A stretch of DNA of 60,337 nt from Jeongeupia chitinilytica (GTDB lineage: Bacteria > Pseudomonadota > Gammaproteobacteria > Burkholderiales > Chitinibacteraceae). The stretch spans positions 1 to 60,337 of the forward strand of contig NZ_BMYO01000012.1 of NCBI RefSeq assembly GCF_014652315.1, in the 5' to 3' direction. Position 1 is the stretch's first letter. Each line of letters begins with the position of its first letter. The notes under the pieces were generated by a model. That model was not told the origin of the DNA. It did not search any database and saw only the letters and a program-made list of their open reading frames with translations. A program made the translations under genes and the position numbers. Of the stretch, positions 51,969 to 60,130 are shown in pieces.

Positions 51969-52322
51969 TTAGAAGACGAGGCCGCCTTCACGAGCCGCGT
52001 CGGCCAGAGCCTTCACGCGACCGTGATAGTGGAAACCGGAACGATCGAACGCAACGTTTTCGATGCCGGCAGCCTTGGCTTTCTCGGCAATACGCTTGCC
52101 GACGACTGCAGCAGCTTCGACCGAAGCGCCGTTCTTGACCTGACCACGCACATCCGCTTCAAGCGTCGAAGCAACGGCCAGCACCTTGCTGCCGGTCGCG
52201 TCGATGACTTGCGCGTAGATATGGCTGTTGGTCCGGTGCACCGACAGGCGCACCGCCTTGAGCTCCGCAATCTTTGCACGGGTTTTGCGTGCGCGGCGGA
52301 GTCGAGTTTCTTTCTTGTCCAT
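51969..52322 (-). CDS. rplR: 50S ribosomal protein L18
   Basis: This 117-residue 5S rRNA-binding protein is recognised by RRARKTRAKIAELKAVRLSVHRTNSHIYAQVID and the C-terminal FDRSGFHYHGRVKALADAAREGGLVF. It follows rplF by 13 bp in the spc run. Confidence 0.98.
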   Translation of the reverse strand: MDKKETRLRRARKTRAKIAELKAVRLSVHRTNSHIYAQVIDATGSKVLAVASTLEADVRGQVKNGASVEAAAVVGKRIAEKAKAAGIENVAFDRSGFHYHGRVKALADAAREGGLVF

Positions 52323-52335
52323 GATTCAGCCTCGA

Positions 52336-52869
52336 TTACTTCTTCTTGGTTTCTTTACGGACAACAACTTCATCCGAATAACGAACGCCCTTACCCTTGT
52401 ACGGTTCCGGCGCGCGGTATGCGCGGATGTCAGCTGCGACCTGACCAATAACCTGCTTGTCGGCGCCCTTGAGCACGATCTCGGTCTGCGACGGCGTTTC
52501 CACCTTCACGCCAGCCGGCATCTTGTGCGCGACCGGGTGGGAGAAGCCGAGCGTCAGGTTGAGCACGTCGCCCTGAGCCTGGGCACGATAACCCACGCCC
52601 ACCAGGGTCAGCTTGCGCTCGAAGCCCTTGGAGACACCGGTCACCATGTTGTTGACCAGAGCACGCAGGGTGCCGGACATCGAACGGGACTGCTTGTCGC
52701 CGTTACGGGCAGCAAACACCAGGGCGTTGTCTTCAACCTTGACATCGACATTGCCGGTCAGAGCCTGAGCCAGCGAGCCGTTCGGGCCCTTGATGACGAT
52801 TTCTTCAGCGCCGATCTTGACTTCGACGCCAGCCGGGATGGCTACCGGATTTTTAGCTACGCGAGACAT
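52336..52869 (-). CDS. rplF: 50S ribosomal protein L6
   Basis: This 177-residue protein starts MSRVAKNPVAIPAGVEVKIGAEEIVIKGPNGSL and ends with the rRNA-binding PEPYKGKGVRYSDEVVVRKETKKK. The ATG at 52869 matches the family; a longer reading overlaps rpsH. It lies 10 bp after rpsH. Confidence 0.98.
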   Translation of the reverse strand: MSRVAKNPVAIPAGVEVKIGAEEIVIKGPNGSLAQALTGNVDVKVEDNALVFAARNGDKQSRSMSGTLRALVNNMVTGVSKGFERKLTLVGVGYRAQAQGDVLNLTLGFSHPVAHKMPAGVKVETPSQTEIVLKGADKQVIGQVAADIRAYRAPEPYKGKGVRYSDEVVVRKETKKK

Positions 52870-52879
52870 CGTTATCCCC

Positions 52880-53272
52880 TTAAGCCACGACGCAGAGCAG
52901 CTCGCCGCCAACACCCTGGGCGCGCGCTTTGCGGTCGGTCATCACACCCTTGGAGGTGGACAGGATCGCCACGCCGAGGCCGTTCATCACTTGCGGGATC
53001 TCGGTCGCACCCTTGTAGATGCGCAGACCCGGCTTCGAGATGCGCTCGATGCGTTCGATCACCGGACGACCGGCGTAGTATTTGAGTTCGATGGTCAGCG
53101 TCGGCTTCACATCACCAGCAACAGCGAAGGATTCGACATAACCTTCGTCCTGCAGCACTTTAGCAATCGCCACCTTCAGCTTGGAAGACGGCATCGCCAC
53201 CGAAACCTTGTCCGCACGCTGCGCGTTACGGATACGGGTCAGCATATCGGCGATAGGATCATGCATTGCCAT
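52880..53272 (-). CDS. rpsH: 30S ribosomal protein S8
   Basis: This 130-residue protein starts MAMHDPIADMLTRIRNAQRADKVSVAMPSSKLK and has STSKGVMTDRKARAQGVGGELLC at the C-terminus. In E. coli S8 represses the spc operon by binding mRNA at rplE; the corresponding site was not resolved here. It follows rpsN by 15 bp. Confidence 0.98.
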   Translation of the reverse strand: MAMHDPIADMLTRIRNAQRADKVSVAMPSSKLKVAIAKVLQDEGYVESFAVAGDVKPTLTIELKYYAGRPVIERIERISKPGLRIYKGATEIPQVMNGLGVAILSTSKGVMTDRKARAQGVGGELLCVVA

Positions 53273-53287
53273 GTTTCTGTTCTCCTA

Positions 53288-53593
53288 TTACCAGCTGGCC
53301 TTGACCATGCCCGGGATTTCACCCTTCATGGCCAATTCGCGCAGTTTGTTACGGCCAAGACCGAATTTGCTGTACACGCCACGCGGACGACCGGTCAGCG
53401 CGCAACGGTTGTGCAAGCGGGTCTTGCTGGAGTTACGCGGCAGCGCCTGCAGCTTCAGGCGGGCCTGGAAGCGGTCTTCGTCGCTGGCGTTCGCGTCGTT
53501 GGCGATCGCGAGCAGTGCGTTGCGCTTGGCAGCGAACTTCTCGACGACGGCGCGACGCTTTTCTTCACGTTTAATCAGTGCAAGTTTTGCCAT
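53288..53593 (-). CDS. rpsN: 30S ribosomal protein S14
   Basis: This 101-residue protein is the long, zinc-independent form (no CxxC): MAKLALIKREEKRRAVVEKFAAKRNAL... and RCALTGRPRGVYSKFGLGRNKLRELAMKGEIPGMVKASW. The ATG at 53593 is preferred to a longer start overlapping rplE. It sits between rplE and rpsH. Confidence 0.98.
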   Translation of the reverse strand: MAKLALIKREEKRRAVVEKFAAKRNALLAIANDANASDEDRFQARLKLQALPRNSSKTRLHNRCALTGRPRGVYSKFGLGRNKLRELAMKGEIPGMVKASW

Positions 53594-53600
53594 GATCGCC

Positions 53601-54140
53601 TCAATTCTTGAACGGGAACTTGAAGGCCGACAGCAGCGCACGCGCTTCTTCGTCGGTCTTGGCCGTCGTGGTGATGGTGATGTTCATACCGCGGAGCGCG
53701 TCGATCTTGTCGTACTCGATTTCCGGGAAGATGATCTGTTCACGCACACCCATGTTGAAGTTGCCGCGACCGTCGAACGACTTGGCCGGCACACCACGGA
53801 AGTCGCGGACACGCGGCAGCGCAACCGAAACCAGGCGATCAAAGAACTCGAACATGCGTTCGCGACGCAGGGTGACCTTGCAGCCGACCGGATAACCGTC
53901 ACGAATCTTGAAGCCGGCGATGGACTTCTTGGCCTTGGTGACCACAGCCTTCTGGCCGGTGATCTTTTCCATGTCGCCAACGGCGTGTTCCATCACCTTC
54001 TTGTCAGCAACCGCTTCACCGACACCCATGTTGACGGTGATCTTTTCGATGCGCGGCACTTCCATCACAGACTTGTAACCGAACTGCTTGATCAGCGCCG
54101 GCACAACCTGCTCTTGGTAAAAATCTTGCAAACGAGCCAT
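53601..54140 (-). CDS. rplE: 50S ribosomal protein L5
   Basis: This 179-residue 5S rRNA-binding protein has MARLQDFYQEQVVPALIKQFGYKSVMEVPRIEKITVNMGVGEA and GMNITITTTAKTDEEARALLSAFKFPF. It follows rplX by 10 bp and precedes rpsN by 7 bp. Confidence 0.98.
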   Translation of the reverse strand: MARLQDFYQEQVVPALIKQFGYKSVMEVPRIEKITVNMGVGEAVADKKVMEHAVGDMEKITGQKAVVTKAKKSIAGFKIRDGYPVGCKVTLRRERMFEFFDRLVSVALPRVRDFRGVPAKSFDGRGNFNMGVREQIIFPEIEYDKIDALRGMNITITTTAKTDEEARALLSAFKFPFKN

Positions 54141-54150
54141 GTCTTACCCC

Positions 54151-54471
54151 TTAAGCGCCAATCACTTCGCCGCTCGACTTGAACACGCGGACCTTCTTGC
54201 CGTCATCCAGCAGCTTGAAGCCCACGCGATCAGCCTTGCCGGTCGCAGCATTGAAAATCGCAACGTTCGAAACGTGCAGCGGCATGGTCTTCTCGACGAT
54301 GCCACCTTGCTGGCCGCGCATCGGGTTCGGCTTCACGTGCTTCTTGGCAACGTTGATGCCTTCGACGATGACCTGGTCGGCGGTCGGGATCACGCGCAGC
54401 ACGGTACCGCGCTTGCCCTTGTCCTTGCCGGTGATGACGATGATTTCGTCACCTTTGCGAATCTTGTTCAT
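54151..54471 (-). CDS. rplX: 50S ribosomal protein L24
   Basis: This 106-residue assembly-initiator protein has the KOW motif in KIRKGDEIIVITGKDKGKRGTVLRVIP. It lies 11 bp after rplN and 10 bp before rplE in the spc unit. Confidence 0.98.
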   Translation of the reverse strand: MNKIRKGDEIIVITGKDKGKRGTVLRVIPTADQVIVEGINVAKKHVKPNPMRGQQGGIVEKTMPLHVSNVAIFNAATGKADRVGFKLLDDGKKVRVFKSSGEVIGA

Positions 54472-54482
54472 GCCATCTCTCC

Positions 54483-54851
54483 TTACAGCACTTCCGGCGC
54501 AAGCGAGACGATCTTCATGAACTTCTCGGTGCGCAGCTCACGCGTCACCGGCCCGAAGATACGGGTGCCGATCGGCTCAAGCTTGTTGTTAAGGAGAACG
54601 GCGGCATTGCCGTCGAACTTGATCAGCGAACCATCGGCGCGACGCACGCCCTTGGCGGTGCGAACCACCACGGCGCTGTATACGTCACCCTTCTTGACAC
54701 GACCACGCGGGGCCGCATCTTTGATGGTCACCTTGATGATGTCGCCCACCGAGGCGTAGCGACGCTTGGAGCCGCCCAATACCTTGATGCACATGACGTG
54801 ACGCGCACCGGTATTGTCTGCAACCTCCAACATGGATTGCATTTGGATCAT
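54483..54851 (-). CDS. rplN: 50S ribosomal protein L14
   Basis: This 122-residue protein begins MIQMQSMLEVADNTGARHVMCIKVLGGSKRRYASVGDIIKVTIKDAAPRG, near-invariant in bacteria. GGAGG precedes the ATG at 54851. It is the first gene after a 203-bp gap with a strong hairpin, so it likely begins the spc transcription unit, as in E. coli. Confidence 0.98.
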   Translation of the reverse strand: MIQMQSMLEVADNTGARHVMCIKVLGGSKRRYASVGDIIKVTIKDAAPRGRVKKGDVYSAVVVRTAKGVRRADGSLIKFDGNAAVLLNNKLEPIGTRIFGPVTRELRTEKFMKIVSLAPEVL

Positions 54852-55054
54852 GGAAAAACAACCTCCAACTTGTACCGCAAACCTCGACAAAGCCGAGACG
54901 CCCGGCAAAACCGAGCAATGCAGTCAGTTTTGGACCCCGCAAGGGGGAGAAACACGCGGCAGCAAAACGCACCACCGCAGATAGGAAAACGGGCATTGTA
55001 CAAGACGTACAATGCCCGCGCAAGCACAAGACCGGAAAACCGGCCTGCCGTCGA
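54852..55054 (-). other. 203-bp gap between rpsQ and rplN
   Basis: The gap holds a strong hairpin (54990-55018) near rpsQ and a smaller CCCC/GGGG hairpin near 54935-54950. It ends with the rplN ribosome site. A spc-type promoter is expected here from the E. coli layout, but no clear -35/-10 pair was found. No coding potential is seen. Confidence 0.5.
54990..55018 (-). terminator. Hairpin separating the S10 and spc units
   Basis: Perfect 12-bp arms CGGGCATTGTAC (54990-55001) and GTACAATGCCCG (55007-55018) enclose a 5-nt loop. On the minus strand the stem is followed by TTTTCC, 36 nt after the rpsQ stop. It is a probable terminator or attenuator. Confidence 0.7.
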
Positions 55055-55318
55055 TCAGACGACGCGTGCCTTTTCAACCAGCGTGGTCACGACCCAGGAC
55101 TTGGTCTTGGACAGCGGACGACCTTCGACGATGGTCACCAGATCACCTTCGTGATACTGGTTGGCTTCGTCATGCGCGTGGTACTTCTTGGAGCGACGGA
55201 CGACCTTGCCGTACAGCGGGTGCTTGACCAGATGCTCGACCAGGACGGTAACCGTCTTGTCCATTTTGTCGCTGACGATACGGCCCGTCAGCGTACGCTT
55301 GAGTTTCGCTTCGCTCAT
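55055..55318 (-). CDS. rpsQ: 30S ribosomal protein S17
   Basis: This 87-residue primary binder starts MSEAKLKRTLTGRIVSDKMDKTVTVLVEHLVKHPLYGKVVRRSKKYHAHDE. The ATG at 55318 lies 1 nt after the rpmC stop; longer readings overlap rpmC. It is the last gene of the S10 unit, before a strong hairpin. Confidence 0.98.
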   Translation of the reverse strand: MSEAKLKRTLTGRIVSDKMDKTVTVLVEHLVKHPLYGKVVRRSKKYHAHDEANQYHEGDLVTIVEGRPLSKTKSWVVTTLVEKARVV

Positions 55319-55319
55319 A

Positions 55320-55511
55320 TTAAGCAGCCTTCTCAGCCAGGATGGTGTGAACGCGCGCAATATCCTTGCGCACCCGGTTGATTTCGCTGTTTTTAGCCAG
55401 TTGGCCGGTCGCATTTTGCATGCGCAGGCTGAATTGGGCTTTGAGCAGCGCCGTCAGCTCGACCTTGAGCTCTTCGACGGATTTTTGACGCAGTTCAGCA
55501 GCTTTCATCAT
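55320..55511 (-). CDS. rpmC: 50S ribosomal protein L29
   Basis: This 63-residue helical-hairpin protein has (M)MKAAELRQKSVEELKVELTALLKAQFSLRMQNATGQLAKNSEINRVRKDIARV. Two adjacent ATGs are available; the first overlaps the rplP stop by 4 bp. In the ribosome it flanks the exit tunnel. Confidence 0.97.
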   Translation of the reverse strand: MMKAAELRQKSVEELKVELTALLKAQFSLRMQNATGQLAKNSEINRVRKDIARVHTILAEKAA

Positions 55512-55924
55512 TGCCCCACTTGGCGAGCGACGAAGGTCGTGGCGAACGGCAGCTTGGCCGAGGCCAAGCGAAACGCTTCGCGAGCGACTTCTTCGGCAAC
55601 GCCGTCGAGTTCATACAGGACCTTGCCCGGCTGGATTTCGGCAACCCAGTACTCCGGGCTACCCTTACCGTTACCCATCCGCACTTCGGCCGGCTTGGTC
55701 GAAATCGGCTTGTCCGGGAACGCACGGATCCACACGCGACCACCACGCTTGATGTAGCGGGTGATGGCACGACGGGCAGCTTCGATCTGGCGCGCAGTCA
55801 GACGACCGCGGCTGATGGCCTTGAGACCAAAGGTACCGAAGGCAACGCTGTTACCGCGCGTGGCGATACCGGTGTTGCGACCCTTTTGGACTTTACGGAA
55901 CTTGAGTCTAGTTGGCTGCAGCAT
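55508..55924 (-). CDS. rplP: 50S ribosomal protein L16
   Basis: This 138-residue protein starts MLQPTRLKFRKVQKGRNTGIATRGNSVAFGTFGLKAISRGRLTARQIEAARRAI. It overlaps the end of rpsC by 17 bp and the start of rpmC by 4 bp, so translation is tightly coupled. Confidence 0.98.
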   Translation of the reverse strand: MLQPTRLKFRKVQKGRNTGIATRGNSVAFGTFGLKAISRGRLTARQIEAARRAITRYIKRGGRVWIRAFPDKPISTKPAEVRMGNGKGSPEYWVAEIQPGKVLYELDGVAEEVAREAFRLASAKLPFATTFVARQVGQ

Positions 55925-56612
55925 TACGAGGCCCCTTTCGTGCTTTACGCTGGGTTTCCGGCGCCGGCTCTGCAGCCTTCTCGCCCGGCTTCACTTCGCC
56001 TTTGTAAACCCAAACCTTGATACCGATGATGCCGTACGTGGTCTTCGCTTCGCTGGTCGCGTAGTCGATGTCCGCGCGCAGGGTGTGCAGCGGCACACGG
56101 CCTTCGCGGTACCATTCGGTACGGGCGATTTCGATACCGTTCAGACGGCCCGACGACATGATCTTGATGCCCTGGGCACCCAGACGCATGGCGTTTTGCA
56201 TTGCGCGCTTCATGGCGCGACGGAACATCACGCGCTTTTCCAGCTGCGACGCGATGCTGTCGGCGATGATCTGTGCATCGATTTCCGGCTTGCGGACTTC
56301 TTCGATGTTGACGTGCACCGGCACCTTGAGGATGTTCTGAAGTTGCTTCTTCAGCGACTCGATATCCTCGCCCTTCTTACCGATCACGACGCCCGGACGG
56401 GCGGTGTGGATGGTGATACGGGCATTCTTGGCCGGGCGTTCGATCACGACACGGCTAACCGAGGCATTGGCCAGTTTCTTCTTCAGAAACTCGCGAACTT
56501 CGATGTCGGCGGTAAGCATGCCGGCGAAGTTCTTGCTGTTGGCGTACCAACGCGATGCCCAGTTCTTGGTGACGGCGAGACGAAAACCCGTCGGATGAAT
56601 TTTCTGACCCAT
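55908..56612 (-). CDS. rpsC: 30S ribosomal protein S3
   Basis: This 234-residue mRNA-entry-channel protein has MGQKIHPTGFRLAVTKNWASRWYANSKNFAGML, the KH-domain RPGVVIGKKGEDIESLKKQL, and YGIIGIKVWVYKGEV. A basic tail ends RKARKGPRNAAAN. It follows rplV by 9 bp and overlaps rplP. Confidence 0.98.
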   Translation of the reverse strand: MGQKIHPTGFRLAVTKNWASRWYANSKNFAGMLTADIEVREFLKKKLANASVSRVVIERPAKNARITIHTARPGVVIGKKGEDIESLKKQLQNILKVPVHVNIEEVRKPEIDAQIIADSIASQLEKRVMFRRAMKRAMQNAMRLGAQGIKIMSSGRLNGIEIARTEWYREGRVPLHTLRADIDYATSEAKTTYGIIGIKVWVYKGEVKPGEKAAEPAPETQRKARKGPRNAAAN

Positions 56613-56621
56613 TTTCGCTCC

Positions 56622-56951
56622 TTAGTCGCCAACAGTCAGCGTGATGTGGCAGGTCTGCTTCTCGATGCGGTTACCGCGGCCCTTGGCACGTGCGGTGAAA
56701 CGCTTGAGGGACGGACCCTTGTCCACAAAGATCGTCGCGACCTTGAGGGTGTCGATGTCGGCACCTTCGTTGTGCTCGGCATTGGCGATGGCCGACTCGA
56801 GCACTTTCTTGATCAGAACGGCACTTTTTTTCGGGCTGAAAGCCAGAATGTTCAGCGCTTGCTCCACCGACTTGCCACGAACCAGGTCTGCGACCAGGCG
56901 CGCCTTTTGGGCGGAAACACGAGCACTGCTCAGTACAGCGGATACTTGCAT
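56622..56951 (-). CDS. rplV: 50S ribosomal protein L22
   Basis: This 109-residue protein lines the exit tunnel. It is recognised by SSARVSAQKARLVADLVRGKSVEQALNILAFSPKKSAVLIKKVLESAIANAEHN and the tunnel-loop FVDKGPSLKRFTARAKGRGNRIEKQTCHI. It lies 9 bp after rpsS. Confidence 0.98.
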   Translation of the reverse strand: MQVSAVLSSARVSAQKARLVADLVRGKSVEQALNILAFSPKKSAVLIKKVLESAIANAEHNEGADIDTLKVATIFVDKGPSLKRFTARAKGRGNRIEKQTCHITLTVGD

Positions 56952-56960
56952 GTCTTCACC

Positions 56961-57236
56961 TTAGCGCTTGGCTTTTTTATCGGCGGCATGGCCTTTGAAA
57001 GTCCGGGTGAGTGCGAACTCGCCGAGCTTGTGGCCAACCATGTTTTCGTTCACGTAGACCGGAACGTGCTGCTTGCCGTTGTGCACGGCAATCGTCAGAC
57101 CGACGAAGTCCGGCAGCACCGTGGAACGACGCGACCAGGTCTTGATCGGGCGCTTGTCGTTCGAGTTGCGCGCAGCCTCGATCTTCTTGATCAGGTGCAG
57201 GTCAACGAACGGGCCCTTCTTGACAGAACGTGACAT
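56961..57236 (-). CDS. rpsS: 30S ribosomal protein S19
   Basis: This 91-residue head protein has MSRSVKKGPFVDLHLIKKIEAA and HNGKQHVPVYVNENMVGHKLGEFALTRTFKGH. The ATG at 57236 is chosen over a TTG two codons upstream because AAGGGG is well placed for it. It starts 6 nt after the rplB stop. Confidence 0.98.
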   Translation of the reverse strand: MSRSVKKGPFVDLHLIKKIEAARNSNDKRPIKTWSRRSTVLPDFVGLTIAVHNGKQHVPVYVNENMVGHKLGEFALTRTFKGHAADKKAKR

Positions 57237-57242
57237 GTTCAA

Positions 57243-58076
<834 letters not shown>

Positions 58077-58087
58077 TTTCAGTCTCC

Positions 58088-58393
58088 TTATTGCGCAGCC
58101 GCGAGGTCAAGTTCCTGACCGGCCGCGAGGCTAACGTAAGCTTTTTTCCAGTCCTTGCGGCGACCCACGAAACGGCCAAAGCGCTTGCCCTTGCCCTTCA
58201 CGTTGATCACGGACACGCCTTCAACCTTGACCTTGAACAGCAGCTCGACGGCAGCCTTGATCTCGGCCTTGGTCGCATCGGTCGAAACGCGGAACACGAC
58301 CTGCTCGTTCTTTTCAGCAACGAGGGTGGTCTTTTCCGACACGACCGGCGCCAGCAGCACTTGCAGCAGACGATTTTCGGTGAATTGCGTCAT
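58088..58393 (-). CDS. rplW: 50S ribosomal protein L23
   Basis: This 101-residue protein is the docking site for trigger factor and SRP. It has ENRLLQVLLAPVVSEKTTLVAEKNEQVVFRVSTDATKAEIKAAVELLFKVKV and the usual basic loop GKGKRFGRFVGRRKDWKKAYV. Its start overlaps the rplD stop by 4 bp. Confidence 0.98.
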   Translation of the reverse strand: MTQFTENRLLQVLLAPVVSEKTTLVAEKNEQVVFRVSTDATKAEIKAAVELLFKVKVEGVSVINVKGKGKRFGRFVGRRKDWKKAYVSLAAGQELDLAAAQ

Positions 58394-59010
58394 GCGAACA
58401 TCTCCTCAAAAGCGGCCAGCGCATCACGGGTCAGCACGACTTTCTTGAAGCGCACCAGGCTTACCGGGTCAGCCTGGCTCGGCTCGAGGACGAGCACGTG
58501 CGGCAGGTTGCGCGAAGCAAGGTACAGGTTCTCGTCCAGTTCCTTGGTGATGAACAGCACGGAATCGAGATTCAGCGCGTTCAGCTTTTGCACCAGGGCC
58601 TTGGTCTTCGGGGCTTCCAGCGACAGCGAGTCGACCACGATCAGACGGTCTTCACGCACGAGTTGCGACAGGATGGTCGCAATGCCCGCGCGGTACATCT
58701 TGCGGTTGACCTTCTGGCTGAAGTTTTCGTCCGGGCTGTTCGGAAACGCCCGGCCACCACCACGCCACAGCGGCGACGAAGTCATACCAGCACGGGCACG
58801 ACCGGTGCCCTTTTGCTTGAACGGCTTCTTGGTGGAGTGATGCACTGCATCGCGACCCAGTTGGGCGCGGTTGCCGCTACGTGCATTCGCGAAGTACGCG
58901 GTCACAACTTGGTGAACCAGCGCTTCGTTGAAATCACGGGCAAACAGCGCATCCGATGCGGCGACAGCGGCTTGCGCCTCGCCGTTAGCATTGATGACTT
59001 TAAGTTCCAT
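58390..59010 (-). CDS. rplD: 50S ribosomal protein L4
   Basis: This 206-residue tunnel protein has FNEALVHQVVTAYFANARSGNRAQLGRDAVHHSTKKPFKQKGTGRARAGMTSSPLWRGGGRAFPN. In E. coli L4 represses its own S10 operon through the leader before rpsJ; here a terminator-like hairpin stands instead between rpsJ and rplC. Its ATG overlaps the rplC stop by one base. Confidence 0.98.
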   Translation of the reverse strand: MELKVINANGEAQAAVAASDALFARDFNEALVHQVVTAYFANARSGNRAQLGRDAVHHSTKKPFKQKGTGRARAGMTSSPLWRGGGRAFPNSPDENFSQKVNRKMYRAGIATILSQLVREDRLIVVDSLSLEAPKTKALVQKLNALNLDSVLFITKELDENLYLASRNLPHVLVLEPSQADPVSLVRFKKVVLTRDALAAFEEMFA

Positions 59011-59654
59011 TACGCACCCGCCTTCACACTCGGACGAACGACCACGTCATTGCCCTTGGAGCCAGGGACTGCACCCTTGACCAGCAGCAGTTGACGCTCG
59101 GCATCGATACGCACGACTTCCAGATTCTGGACCGTCGACTTGACGTTACCCAGCTGACCCGCCATGCGCTTACCCGGGAAAATGCGACCCGGATCTTGTG
59201 CCTGACCGATCGAACCCGGCGTGTTGTGCGAACGCGAGTTACCGTGCGATGCGCGGTTGGAACTGAAGTTGTGACGCTTGATGACACCCGAGAAACCCTT
59301 ACCTTGCGAGGTACCGGTGACATCAACCAGTTGACCAGCGGCGAACAGCTCAACGGACAGCGCATCACCAGCCTTCAGCTCGGCCAGCTTCTCAGCAGCG
59401 ACGCGGAACTCGACGAGCCCCAGACCTGCTTCGACACCAGCTTTTGCAAAGTGACCGGCTTCCGCCTTGTTGACACGGTTGGCCTTCTTGGCACCAAAGG
59501 TCACCTGAACGGCTGCGTAGCCGTCGGCTTCCACGGACTTGATTTGCGTGACGCGATTTGCGGACATGTCCAGCACCGTCACCGGAATGGATGCACCATC
59601 CTCGGCAAAGACGCGGGTCATGCCGACTTTGCGACCGACAAGACCTAAGCTCAT
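59010..59654 (-). CDS. rplC: 50S ribosomal protein L3
   Basis: This 214-residue protein starts MSLGLVGRKVGMTRVFAEDGASIPVTVLD and has the loop FSSNRASHGNSRSHNTPGSIGQAQDPGRIFPGKRMAGQLGN. AAGGAAAT precedes the ATG at 59654. It is the first gene after a strong terminator-like hairpin, so it may begin a separate transcript or be controlled by attenuation. Confidence 0.98.
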   Translation of the reverse strand: MSLGLVGRKVGMTRVFAEDGASIPVTVLDMSANRVTQIKSVEADGYAAVQVTFGAKKANRVNKAEAGHFAKAGVEAGLGLVEFRVAAEKLAELKAGDALSVELFAAGQLVDVTGTSQGKGFSGVIKRHNFSSNRASHGNSRSHNTPGSIGQAQDPGRIFPGKRMAGQLGNVKSTVQNLEVVRIDAERQLLLVKGAVPGSKGNDVVVRPSVKAGA

Positions 59655-59672
59655 AGTTATTTCCTTTTCAGG

Positions 59673-59692
59673 GCCGATTGCGATTGATCGGC
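59673..59692 (-). promoter_or_regulatory. Small hairpin just before the rplC ribosome site
   Basis: Arms GCCGAT and ATCGGC (about 59673-59678 and 59687-59692) enclose 8 nt, ending roughly 10 nt before the rplC Shine-Dalgarno on the minus strand. With the larger hairpin upstream it could form an autoregulatory leader. Confidence 0.35.
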
Positions 59693-59703
59693 AAATAACC
59701 AAC

Positions 59704-59742
59704 TAAAAATAAAAGGGCTTACCACCCTAAAGTGGTAAGCCC
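59704..59742 (-). terminator. Terminator or attenuator between rpsJ and rplC
   Basis: Perfect 11-bp arms GGGCTTACCAC (59715-59725) and GTGGTAAGCCC (59732-59742) enclose a 6-nt loop. On the minus strand the stem is followed by TTTTATTTTTAG, a strong U-tract. It lies 65 nt past the rpsJ stop and 60 nt before the rplC start. Confidence 0.85.
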
Positions 59743-59807
59743 GCGATACTAGCACAACTTTTTCTTTTGCCGCAAGCACTTAGCGTACTTGCGGCATTGT
59801 GCACTGT

Positions 59808-60119
59808 TTACTGCAGCTTGATCTCGACGTCGACACCAGCCGGCAGATCCAGCTTCATCAGCGCGTCAACGGTCTTGTCGGTCGGATCGACGATGTCCAT
59901 CAGGCGCAGGTGGGTACGGATTTCGAACTGGTCGCGCGAGGTCTTGTTCACGTGCGGCGAACGCAGCACGTCGAAACGCTCGATCTTGGTCGGCAGCGGA
60001 ACCGGACCCTTGACCACCGCGCCGGTGCGCTTGGCGGTGTCAACGATTTCCTGCGCCGAACGGTCGATCAACGCGTAGTCGAAAGCCTTCAGGCGGATAC
60101 GGATTTTTTGGCTTTGCAT
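59808..60119 (-). CDS. rpsJ: 30S ribosomal protein S10 / NusE
   Basis: This 103-residue protein serves the 30S head and, as NusE, antitermination. It has KIRIRLKAFDYALIDRSAQEIVDTAKRTGAVVKGPVPLPTKIERFDVLRSPHVNKTSRDQFEIRTH. It starts 11 nt after the tuf stop, so it is probably cotranscribed with tuf, and a strong terminator follows. Confidence 0.98.
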   Translation of the reverse strand: MQSQKIRIRLKAFDYALIDRSAQEIVDTAKRTGAVVKGPVPLPTKIERFDVLRSPHVNKTSRDQFEIRTHLRLMDIVDPTDKTVDALMKLDLPAGVDVEIKLQ

Positions 60120-60130
60120 GAATCCAGTCC

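Noticed and set aside
55761..57233. 490-codon plus-strand frame across ribosomal genes
   Set aside because: Opposite to rplP, rpsC, rplV and rpsS with overlapping start/stop architecture; no credible product.
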